A stretch of 9,385 nt of DNA from assembly GCA_913061335.1 (NCBI GenBank), contig CAJXTP010000102.1, positions 1 to 9,385 of the forward strand, in the 5' to 3' direction. The notes beneath the pieces were generated by a model. That model made no database searches. It saw only the letters and a program-made list of their open reading frames with translations, and had not been told where the DNA came from. This document shows positions 1 through 5,297 of this stretch, one piece after another. Every line of letters starts with the position of its first letter. Within the stretch, counting starts at the first letter, position 1. Source of the DNA: an uncultured Loktanella sp. GTDB lineage: Bacteria; Pseudomonadota; Alphaproteobacteria; Rhodobacterales; Rhodobacteraceae. A program made the position numbers and the translations under genes.

Positions 1-51
1 AGATCTACACCTCTCTATTCGTCGGCAGCGTCAGATGTGTATAAGAGACAG
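1..51 (+). other. Illumina/Nextera adapter left on the contig end (not genomic)
   Basis: Positions 1-10 (AGATCTACAC) are the end of the P5 flow-cell sequence. Positions 11-18 (CTCTCTAT) sit where the i5 index goes and match the index I know as S502. Positions 19-32 (TCGTCGGCAGCGTC) are the Nextera Read 1 primer stub. Positions 33-51 (AGATGTGTATAAGAGACAG) are the Tn5 mosaic end. Genomic sequence begins at base 52. Read on the minus strand, the adapter adds the false tail VSYTHLTLPTNREV to the ecm product, ending at a false stop at 5-7. Anything to the left of 52 should be ignored. Confidence 0.99.
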
Positions 52-1057
52 CGAACAGGTCGTCGAATTCCAAAAGATCGGTTTCATAGGCGAGGATTTG
101 CTGCATCCGCAGCGACCACTGTTGGTCCCAAGGGCGGGGTAGGCCGAGCGCCTCGTTCCATGCCGGCAGTTGCACGGCGCGTGCGCGCGCGTTTTTGGAT
201 AGGGTGACCGCAAGCGTTTCCAGCAAGATTCGGTAGACGTTGTTTTCAGGTTGCTGTTCGGTCAATCCAAGCGAGTTGACTTGCACGCCGTAGCGGAACC
301 GCCGGTATTTTGCGTCTTCAACGCCATAACGGTCGGCGCAGATTTCATCCCAGAGTTCGACAAAGGCGCGCATTTTGCATAGTTCGGTGACGAAGCGAAT
401 GCCCGCGTTCACAAAGAATGAAATGCGCCCAACCATTGCTGGGAAATGTTCCGCAGGGACCTTGCCGCGCAGATCGTCAAGCACGGCGGTGGCTGTGGCC
501 AACGCAAATGCGAGCTCTTCCTCCGGTGTCGCGCCCGCCTCTTGCAGATGGTAGCTGCAGACGTTCATCGGGTTCCATTTAGGCAGATGTTCACGGGTGT
601 ATGCCGCCACGTCGGTGATCATCCGCATGGATGGTTCGGGCGGGCAGATGTAGGTGCCGCGCGACAGGTATTCTTTGATGATGTCGTTTTGCACCGTGCC
701 TTGCAGGGTGGATACGTCGACGCCTTGTTCTTCGGCCACGGCGATATAGAGCGACAATAACCAAGGTGCGGTCGCGTTGATCGTCATCGAGGTGTTCATC
801 TGGTCAAGCGGTATATCCGCGAATAGCGCGCGCATATCGCCAAGGTGGCTGACGGGAACGCCGACTTTGCCGACTTCGCCTTTTGCCAGAACGTGATCGC
901 TGTCATACCCCGTTTGGGTCGGCAGATCGAAGGCCACGGAAAGTCCGGTCTGCCCTTTGGCCAGATTGCCACGGTAAAGCGCGTTGGAGGCCGACGCCGT
1001 GGAGTGCCCCGCGTAGGTCCGAAACAGCCAAGGGCGATCTTTCTGCGGGTGCGACAT
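52..1057 (-). CDS. ecm: Ethylmalonyl-CoA mutase, N-terminal part (3' end missing)
   Basis: This is a coenzyme-B12-dependent acyl-CoA mutase (MeaA/Ecm family). It converts (2R)-ethylmalonyl-CoA to (2S)-methylsuccinyl-CoA in the cytoplasmic ethylmalonyl-CoA pathway. The 335 visible residues cover most of the substrate-binding TIM-barrel domain. Recognisable blocks are WLFRTYAGHSTASASN (10-25), GQTGLSVAFDLPTQTGYDSD (35-54), SMTINATAPW (90-99), GTYICPPEPSMRMI (134-147), YHLQEAGAT (169-177) and VQVNSLGLTEQQPENN (258-273). The text is much closer to Ecm than to methylmalonyl-CoA mutase by my recollection of both families. The ATG at 1057 is chosen because AAGGAG (complement of 1064-1069) lies 6 nt upstream. 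The frame is open further upstream, but that extension has no family resemblance. Full-length Ecm is about 650 residues or more, so the C-terminal cobalamin-binding domain lies beyond the contig edge. The truncation is an assembly edge, not a mutation. Confidence 0.95.
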
Positions 1058-1080
1058 GGCGGGCTCCTTGGTGAACGTGG

Positions 1081-1095
1081 CGAAATATTGTTTCG
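1081..1095. promoter_or_regulatory. Small inverted repeat in the ecm 5' leader
   Basis: CGAAA-TATTG-TTTCG is a 5-bp perfect inverted repeat with a 5-base spacer. It lies just downstream of the predicted ecm transcription start and upstream of its Shine-Dalgarno sequence. The position would suit a repressor operator. The arms are short, so chance is a real alternative. Confidence 0.3.
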
Positions 1096-1104
1096 TATGT
1101 GGGG

Positions 1105-1134
1105 GTATTATCCGACATTTTCTGGCGCTGTCAA
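1105..1134 (-). promoter_or_regulatory. Sigma-70-like promoter of ecm
   Basis: On the minus strand a perfect -35 box TTGACA (complement of 1129-1134) is followed by an 18-bp spacer and the -10 box TAATAC (complement of 1105-1110). A shifted -10 reading, GATAAT, would give a 16-bp spacer. Transcription would begin near 1098, leaving a leader of about 40 nt before the ecm ATG at 1057. This is the clearest promoter in the window. The divergent acyltransferase starts only about 60 bp away, so control regions probably overlap. Confidence 0.65.
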
Positions 1135-1194
1135 TTCGCTGCATTGCGGCATAGTGGGATTTACCCCATGCGCGTTCCCTGTCAGTGTCCTCGA

Positions 1195-2547
1195 ATGATG
1201 CAAACCGTTTCCATGCCCATCTGGGTTTTCGTGTTAATCTTACTGTTTGCAGCGGTGACGTTTGCTTCGCATTTCCTATTCCCATCTGTACGTTGGTTTT
1301 TCCGTAAACGCGCGGAGCGAGTGATCGCAAAGCTGAATAAACGGCTAACCCGCCCAATTGAACCGTTCAAATTGGCGCGGCGTTACGACATGATCCAGCG
1401 GTTGATTTATGATCCTGAAGTGACACAAGCCGTGGCTGATTACGCCCGCGAAGAGAAGATTCCCGAGAACGTCGCGTTTGAAAAAGCCCGCCATTATGCC
1501 CGTGAGATCGTACCTTCGTTTTCTGCGACGGCGTATTTCACGGTTGGTGTCCGGTTCGCGCGTTGGCTGACGCGGATGTTGTACCGTGTCCGGCTGGGTG
1601 CGTTTGACCGCGATGCGTTGGAAAAGATCGACCCAGATGCGACGGTCATCTTTGTCATGAACCACCGCAGCAACATGGATTACGTGCTGGTCACACATTT
1701 GGTAAGCCGCGCTGGCACGCTGTCCTATGCGGTGGGCGAATGGGCGCGCGTTTGGCCGCTGTCGTCGGTGATCAAAATGCTTGGCGCTTATTTCATCCGC
1801 CGTCGGTCGCGTGGGTCTTTGTACCGCCGTGTTTTGGCCCGCTATGTGCAGCTTGCAACTGAGGGCGGCGTGACTCAAGCGATGTTCCCAGAAGGCGGAT
1901 TGAGCCTGACAGGGCAGGTGGGTGAGGCCAAGTTGGGGTTGCTGAGTTATATTGTGTCGAACACGCCCAAGAACGGCCGCGATGTTATTTTTGTGCCCGT
2001 TGCATTGAACTACGATCAGGTCCTTGAGGATCGGTTTTTGATCAATGCGGGTAAGACTGGCAAGCGTCGTTTTCGCCCCAGCGCGTGGACGGTTGTGCGT
2101 AGCTGTGCGGTTTATGCGTGGTGGCGTCTGCGCGGTAAATTCCGTGGGTTTGGTACGGCGTCTGTTGGGTTCGGTACGCCGCTGGAGTTATCGAGCATTC
2201 CTGTTGGCGAGGGCCGCACCGAAGCTGTCGCGGTCGAGCTGATGGCGCGGATCAAAAAGGTTGTACCCGTTCTGGCGGTCCCTTTGGTGGCGCGTGCCTT
2301 GGTCGCGCAGCCTGAGACAAATCGCGCCGCGCTTATTGGCGCTGTGTCCGTGATGCTGGATGATTTGCGCAGCCGGAACATGCCGGTGCCGCGCCGAGAG
2401 ATTGGCGCGATGGTAGATGACACGCTAAGCCGGTTTGCGTTGCGCAAGGTGGTGGTCATGTCTGGTCAGCATGTTGTGGTCCCCCCCGATCAGGCCGAGA
2501 TTATCGCCTATTATGCGGATACGATTTCTCATCACTTTGACACCTGA
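1195..2547 (+). CDS. PlsB-like glycerol-3-phosphate / lysophosphatidate acyltransferase, membrane-anchored
   Basis: The protein is about 450 aa and belongs to the PlsB/PlsC acyltransferase superfamily, which moves acyl groups onto glycerol-phosphate in phospholipid synthesis at the inner membrane. One N-terminal membrane helix (IWVFVLILLFAAVTFASHFLF, about residues 9-29) is followed by a basic stretch. The catalytic blocks are present: NHRSNMD (156-162; the HX4D His157/Asp162 pair), GAYFIRR (197-203), FPEGG (231-235) and VPVALNYDQVLE (267-278). NHRSNMDY and the GAYFIRR...LYRRVL block resemble PlsB more than PlsC, but the protein is much shorter than E. coli PlsB (about 800 aa). The start is uncertain. 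Adjacent ATGs at 1195 and 1198, and others at 1168 and 1213, are in frame, and none has a good Shine-Dalgarno sequence. The gene lies between ecm and ccr, same direction as ccr. Substrate choice is not decidable from the sequence. Confidence 0.85.
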   Translation: MMQTVSMPIWVFVLILLFAAVTFASHFLFPSVRWFFRKRAERVIAKLNKRLTRPIEPFKLARRYDMIQRLIYDPEVTQAVADYAREEKIPENVAFEKARHYAREIVPSFSATAYFTVGVRFARWLTRMLYRVRLGAFDRDALEKIDPDATVIFVMNHRSNMDYVLVTHLVSRAGTLSYAVGEWARVWPLSSVIKMLGAYFIRRRSRGSLYRRVLARYVQLATEGGVTQAMFPEGGLSLTGQVGEAKLGLLSYIVSNTPKNGRDVIFVPVALNYDQVLEDRFLINAGKTGKRRFRPSAWTVVRSCAVYAWWRLRGKFRGFGTASVGFGTPLELSSIPVGEGRTEAVAVELMARIKKVVPVLAVPLVARALVAQPETNRAALIGAVSVMLDDLRSRNMPVPRREIGAMVDDTLSRFALRKVVVMSGQHVVVPPDQAEIIAYYADTISHHFDT

Positions 2548-2622
2548 TTGCACGGGCTGATTCTGTAGGCCGGGCAGCGGGCGCGGAATGCCGATGTCGC
2601 TGTGCTGCACTGCCGCTAATTT

Positions 2623-2646
2623 TTCTGCGCTGCAGAAGACAGAAAA
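2623..2646. promoter_or_regulatory. Nested inverted repeats upstream of ccr
   Basis: TTCTGC-GCT-GCAGAA (2623-2637) overlaps an alternative pairing of TTTTCTG (2621-2627) with CAGAAAA (2640-2646). No T-run follows on either strand, so it is not a convincing terminator for the acyltransferase. It lies about 115 bp before the ccr start, within range for a transcription-factor site. A second small repeat, TTGC-TTGG-GCAA, is at 2678-2689. No clean -35/-10 pair was found for ccr. Confidence 0.3.
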
Positions 2647-2750
2647 TTACAATATCTGACCCAAATGGGTTGCATTGTTGCTTGGGCAATTTTAGACCTA
2701 TGTAAACGCGCCGATTCTGCGGTGCGGCAATTTTTGGTAATTTGAACGAT

Positions 2751-2755
2751 GGAGA
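2751..2755 (+). promoter_or_regulatory. Shine-Dalgarno sequence that fixes the ccr start
   Basis: GGAGA lies 5 nt upstream of the ATG at 2761. It overlaps the in-frame ATG at 2749, which therefore cannot use it. This favours the downstream ATG, giving MALDQDTAKA, and matches the MALD start remembered for Rhodobacter Ccr. Confidence 0.75.
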
Positions 2756-2760
2756 CCGAT

Positions 2761-4041
2761 ATGGCCCTTGATCAGGACACGGCGAAAGCAGCCTCTGGCA
2801 AAGATCTTTATGAAGTGGGTGAAATGCCCCCCATTGGTCACGTCCCCGAACAGATGTATGCGTGGACGATCCGCCGCGAACGTCATGGCGAGCCGGAAAA
2901 AGCGTTTGAGGTCGAGGTCGTGGATGTACCCAAGCCTGACAGCAACGAAGTGCTGATTATGGTGATGGCCGCTGGTGTGAACTATAACGGTGTCTGGGCA
3001 GGTCTTGGCATACCGATTAGCCCGTTTGATGTGCACAAAGCAGACTACCATATCGCAGGGTCCGATGCGTCGGGCATCGTTTGGGCCGTCGGTGATAAGG
3101 TGAAGCGCTGGAAAATTGGCGACGAAGTTGTCGTTCATTGCAACCAAGACGACGGCGATGACGAAGAATGTAACGGCGGCGATCCGATGTTTTCGGAAAG
3201 CCAGCGAATCTGGGGTTACGAGACACCTGATGGGTCGTTTGCGCAGTTCACATGTGTGCAGTCACAGCAGTTGATGGCCCGTCCGCAACATCTGACGTGG
3301 GAGGAAAGCGCGTGTTATACGCTAACGCTGGCCACTGCGTACCGCATGTTGTTTGGGCACCATCCGCACGAGCTTAAGCCTGGCCAGAACGTCCTAGTTT
3401 GGGGCGCGTCTGGCGGTTTGGGGTCCTATGCGATCCAATTGATCAATACGGCTGGCGCGAATGCCATCGGTGTGATCTCAGACGAAAGCAAGCGCGAGTT
3501 TGTTATGTCGTTGGGCGCCAAGGGCGTTATCAACCGCAATGATTTCAAATGCTGGGGTCAGATGCCAACCGTGAACACGCCCGAGTATAAGGAGTGGTTC
3601 ACCGAGACCCGCAAGTTTGGCAAGGCGATCTGGGAGATTACCGGCAAAGGCAACAACGTCGACATGGTGTTTGAACATCCTGGTGAGGCGACGTTCCCTG
3701 TGTCCACATTTGTGTGCAAGCGCGGCGGCATGGTCGTGATTTGTGCAGGGACGACGGGCTATAACCTGACGTTTGACGTGCGCTACATGTGGATGCATCA
3801 AAAGCGTTTGCAGGGCAGTCACTTTGCCAACCTCAAACAGGCGTCGTCTGCCAACAAGTTGATGGTCGAGCGCCGCCTTGATCCGTGCATGTCCGAAGTG
3901 TTCACTTGGGCCGATATTCCCGCTGCGCATACCAAGATGCGCCGCAACGAACATAAGCCCGGAAATATGGCCGTTTTGGTACAATCTCCCAAGGTTGGGT
4001 TGCGTACATTTGAAGACGCGCAGGTCGAATCGCGGAGTTAA
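2761..4041 (+). CDS. ccr: Crotonyl-CoA carboxylase/reductase
   Basis: The 426-aa enzyme belongs to the medium-chain dehydrogenase/reductase superfamily. It reduces crotonyl-CoA with NADPH and fixes CO2 to give (2S)-ethylmalonyl-CoA, the signature step of the ethylmalonyl-CoA pathway in the cytoplasm. Family blocks are almost unchanged from what I recall of Rhodobacter Ccr: AAGVNYNGVWAGLG (70-83), HIAGSDASGIVWAVGDKVKR (97-116), HCNQDDGDDEECNGGDPMFS (126-145), the NADPH-binding loop VWGASGGLGSYAIQL (213-227), VDMVFEHPGEATFPVS (300-315) and QKRLQGSHFANLKQA (347-361). CO2-binding residues are known in this family; the Asn residues of VNYN and His354 of GSHFANL are plausible counterparts, but I infer this from position only. 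Length is normal. The gene lies 213 bp after the acyltransferase, ends just before an intrinsic terminator, and sits in the same block as ecm, which uses its product after epimerisation. Confidence 0.97.
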   Translation: MALDQDTAKAASGKDLYEVGEMPPIGHVPEQMYAWTIRRERHGEPEKAFEVEVVDVPKPDSNEVLIMVMAAGVNYNGVWAGLGIPISPFDVHKADYHIAGSDASGIVWAVGDKVKRWKIGDEVVVHCNQDDGDDEECNGGDPMFSESQRIWGYETPDGSFAQFTCVQSQQLMARPQHLTWEESACYTLTLATAYRMLFGHHPHELKPGQNVLVWGASGGLGSYAIQLINTAGANAIGVISDESKREFVMSLGAKGVINRNDFKCWGQMPTVNTPEYKEWFTETRKFGKAIWEITGKGNNVDMVFEHPGEATFPVSTFVCKRGGMVVICAGTTGYNLTFDVRYMWMHQKRLQGSHFANLKQASSANKLMVERRLDPCMSEVFTWADIPAAHTKMRRNEHKPGNMAVLVQSPKVGLRTFEDAQVESRS

Positions 4042-4068
4042 CCAAACTGCGAACGGATCGGCAACATG

Positions 4069-4106
4069 ACCGGCGCGCCTTTTTGACAGGGTTGCGCCGG
4101 TTTTTT
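4069..4106 (+). terminator. Intrinsic terminator of ccr
   Basis: ACCGGCGC (4069-4076) pairs perfectly with GCGCCGGT (4094-4101) across a 17-nt loop, and the right arm runs into a six-T tract (4101-4106). It begins 28 nt after the ccr stop codon. It separates the carbon-metabolism block from the quorum-sensing block. Confidence 0.85.
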
Positions 4107-4145
4107 ATTGGATGGTTTAGTTTCAATAGGTTCTTTTAATGGCCT

Positions 4146-4171
4146 CCCCCCGTTTATGGGGGGGGTAAACG
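4146..4171. repeat. C-run/G-run hairpin with a competing inverted repeat
   Basis: Six C (4146-4151), a six-base loop, then eight G (4158-4165) can form a pure G-C hairpin. The overlapping repeat CGTTTA (4151-4156) and TAAACG (4166-4171) can form a different hairpin with the G-run in its loop. The two structures exclude each other. No T-run follows on the plus strand, so it is not a standard terminator. It lies between the ccr terminator and the small-ORF/luxR transcription unit. Homopolymer length here may vary by slippage or sequencing error. Confidence 0.5.
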
Positions 4172-4179
4172 GGCGAGTA

Positions 4180-4233
4180 TTTAGTTAACTAAATTGATGC
4201 TACTATGAGTTGTTAACGTTTCATTAACTAAAC
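4180..4233. promoter_or_regulatory. Palindrome and repeated TTAAC sites before the luxR operon
   Basis: TTTAGTTAACTAAA (4180-4193) is a perfect 14-bp palindrome. Its right half, TTAACTAAA, recurs at 4224-4232, and another GTTAAC is at 4212-4217. The region is AT-rich compared with its surroundings and ends just before the small ORF's Shine-Dalgarno sequence. TACTAT at 4201-4206 could be a -10 box, but no matching -35 is evident. The layout suggests one or more operators controlling the small ORF and luxR. The bound protein is unknown. Confidence 0.5.
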
Positions 4234-4237
4234 CATT

Positions 4238-4242
4238 GGAGG
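4238..4242 (+). promoter_or_regulatory. Strong Shine-Dalgarno sequence of the 71-aa gene
   Basis: GGAGG lies 6 nt before the ATG at 4249, which is ideal spacing. It is the main argument that the small gene is translated. The in-frame TTG at 4243 directly abuts it and is therefore not the start. Confidence 0.8.
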
Positions 4243-4248
4243 TTGAAT

Positions 4249-4464
4249 ATGGGAAACGATTGGATCATCGACGTGCTCGCTGACCTACGCAGCTTCGCGC
4301 ATAACAATGAATTGCCGTTGCTGGCGGCGCAATTGAATGACGCGACCCTCGTTGCGCAGGTCGAGATAAGTCAGATGACCGCGGGAGCGCCGATGCCGGT
4401 GCGAGGAGATACAGCTGAAACTCGATCAATTTTTATCCAATCTGGAGAAGGCAGACGCACTTGA
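4249..4464 (+). CDS. Small protein of unknown function preceding luxR (71 aa)
   Basis: I do not recognise a named family. The N-terminal part, MGNDWIIDVLADLRSFAHNN followed by ELPLLAAQLNDATLVAQVEI, reads like two amphipathic helices (about residues 5-20 and 22-43), with many Leu, Ala and Asp. The tail (about 47-71) is Arg/Gly/Thr-rich and probably unstructured. There is no signal peptide, membrane helix or cysteine. Translation is well supported by GGAGG 6 nt upstream. The gene is first in what looks like an operon with luxR and overlaps the luxR coding region by 50 bases (4415-4464) in a different frame, so translation may be coupled. The overlap also constrains its C-terminal tail, whose sequence may be partly a by-product. 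By position it could modulate LuxR or the signal, but that is inference only. Confidence 0.65.
   Translation: MGNDWIIDVLADLRSFAHNNELPLLAAQLNDATLVAQVEISQMTAGAPMPVRGDTAETRSIFIQSGEGRRT
4403..4408 (+). promoter_or_regulatory. Shine-Dalgarno sequence pointing to a CTG start for luxR
   Basis: GAGGAG is followed after 6 nt (ATACAG) by CTG at 4415. No ATG, GTG or TTG in the luxR frame is found between the upstream in-frame stop (4376-4378) and the GTG at 4499. The spacing and strength single out CTG as the initiator. Confidence 0.65.
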
Positions 4465-5188
4465 GCAGCTTCAAGATCTGATTGTCGGCCTGCGCGATGT
4501 GCTTAAAGTGGACCATGTCGTCTATCATTGGGTCAGCGCAGACGGTGAACAATATGGCTTTGGCACCTATGATCCAAAATGGGTGCAGCATTATGTGGAT
4601 AGTGACTACTTGCGGATCGATCCCGTCGTATCAGGTAGCTTCCAGCGCTTTCATCCAGTGGACTGGAAACGACTAGATTGGTCGTCGCGGGCGGCGCGGG
4701 CGTTCCGTAAAGATGCGATTGACCATGGCATAGGCAATCAAGGATACACGATCCCAATTCGCGGTCCAAATGGCCAGTTTGCATTGTTCACAGTGTCCCA
4801 CACCACAGATGACGACGGGTGGTCAGAATTCACACAGACTGAGCAACGCAATCTGCTGCTTATTGCACATTACCTTAATGAAAAGGCGCTCCATCTGGAA
4901 AAAGGCCGCGCACCAGAGCCGGTTCGTGCTTTGTCACCGCGCGAAACCGATGCTCTGACGTTTTTGGCGATGGGGTATAATCGAGGTCACGTGGCCGAGA
5001 TGCTTTCAATTTCTGAACATACTTTGCGCGCATATATCGAGAGTGCCCGATTTAAGTTGGGTGCGTTGAACACCACACATGCCGTTGCCCGCGCGTTGTC
5101 CGAGGGGTTGATCGTCATTGGGGGTGCCGCTCGTGCTGCTCCGGGTAATTGGCCCGGACGCGAAAATCCGAGCGCCGCCGCCCGTTAA
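4415..5188 (+). CDS. luxR: LuxR-family acyl-homoserine-lactone-responsive transcription regulator
   Basis: From the CTG start this is 257 aa, a normal LuxR length. The N-terminal autoinducer-binding domain (about 1-165) carries W56, Y60 and D69, which match the ligand-contact residues W57, Y61 and D70 of TraR, plus W84/W89 and G110. The C-terminal GerE-type helix-turn-helix is LSPRETDALTFLAMGYNRGH (173-192) followed by VAEMLSISEHTLRAYIESAR (193-212), with the conserved Glu177 and Gly187. A tail of about 25 residues rich in Ala and Pro follows. The conventional start, GTG at 4499, lacks a Shine-Dalgarno sequence and would drop 28 residues (LDQFLSNLEKADALEQLQDL and onward) that read as a genuine first helix of the ligand domain. 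CTG with GAGGAG upstream is therefore preferred. Overlaps the 71-aa gene by 50 bases; luxI follows after 109 bp. Confidence 0.9.
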   Translation: MKLDQFLSNLEKADALEQLQDLIVGLRDVLKVDHVVYHWVSADGEQYGFGTYDPKWVQHYVDSDYLRIDPVVSGSFQRFHPVDWKRLDWSSRAARAFRKDAIDHGIGNQGYTIPIRGPNGQFALFTVSHTTDDDGWSEFTQTEQRNLLLIAHYLNEKALHLEKGRAPEPVRALSPRETDALTFLAMGYNRGHVAEMLSISEHTLRAYIESARFKLGALNTTHAVARALSEGLIVIGGAARAAPGNWPGRENPSAAAR

Positions 5189-5208
5189 CCAGTAGGCCGT
5201 TAACCAGT
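5182..5208 (+). repeat. Tandem 12-bp direct repeat at the luxR stop codon
   Basis: CCGTTAACCAGT occurs at 5182-5193 and again at 5197-5208, a 15-bp period with a 3-base spacer. The first copy contains the luxR stop codon TAA (5186-5188). Both copies contain the GTTAAC core also seen upstream of the small ORF. It could be a regulator-binding pair for luxI or a recent 15-bp duplication. Confidence 0.6.
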
Positions 5209-5217
5209 TTTTCAGAT

Positions 5218-5234
5218 GACCGAACGGTCCGGTC
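5218..5234. promoter_or_regulatory. Candidate lux box upstream of luxI
   Basis: GACCGAACGGTCCGGTC is a 17-bp near-palindrome. It has 8-bp arms around a central G, with one mismatched pair. It ends 63 bp before the luxI ATG. Lux boxes are 18-20-bp inverted repeats placed close to the -35 region of LuxR targets, so size and place fit. If it is centred near -42, transcription would begin around 5268, but no strong -10 box is visible there. Binding by the adjacent LuxR is inferred. Confidence 0.55.
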
Positions 5235-5297
5235 ACATTTCCTTTCAAGAACTGAACGATCCTTAAGGCTGGCTTTACCAGTTTGAAAGGATCGCTG

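Noticed and set aside
5..1357. Reading the ecm frame as one complete 450-aa protein
   Set aside because: The left 15 codons are mostly Nextera adapter and the right 100 codons lie upstream of the strong Shine-Dalgarno/ATG at 1057, overlapping the promoter and the divergent acyltransferase.
1345..1878. 177-aa open frame on the minus strand inside the acyltransferase gene
   Set aside because: It is antisense to a gene with intact catalytic motifs, and its His/Arg/Gln-rich composition is typical of a shadow frame.
2623..2646. Terminator after the acyltransferase gene
   Set aside because: The inverted repeats are short and have no T-run on either strand, so I kept them only as a weak regulatory candidate.
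3478..3984. 168-aa open frame on the minus strand inside ccr
   Set aside because: It is a shadow of the highly conserved ccr coding sequence.
2749..4041. ccr starting at ATG 2749 (430 aa)
   Set aside because: That ATG overlaps the only Shine-Dalgarno sequence, and the product from 2761 matches the usual family N-terminus.
4499..5188. luxR starting at GTG 4499 (229 aa)
   Set aside because: It has no ribosome-binding site and loses a coherent N-terminal helix; CTG 4415 has GAGGAG at ideal spacing.
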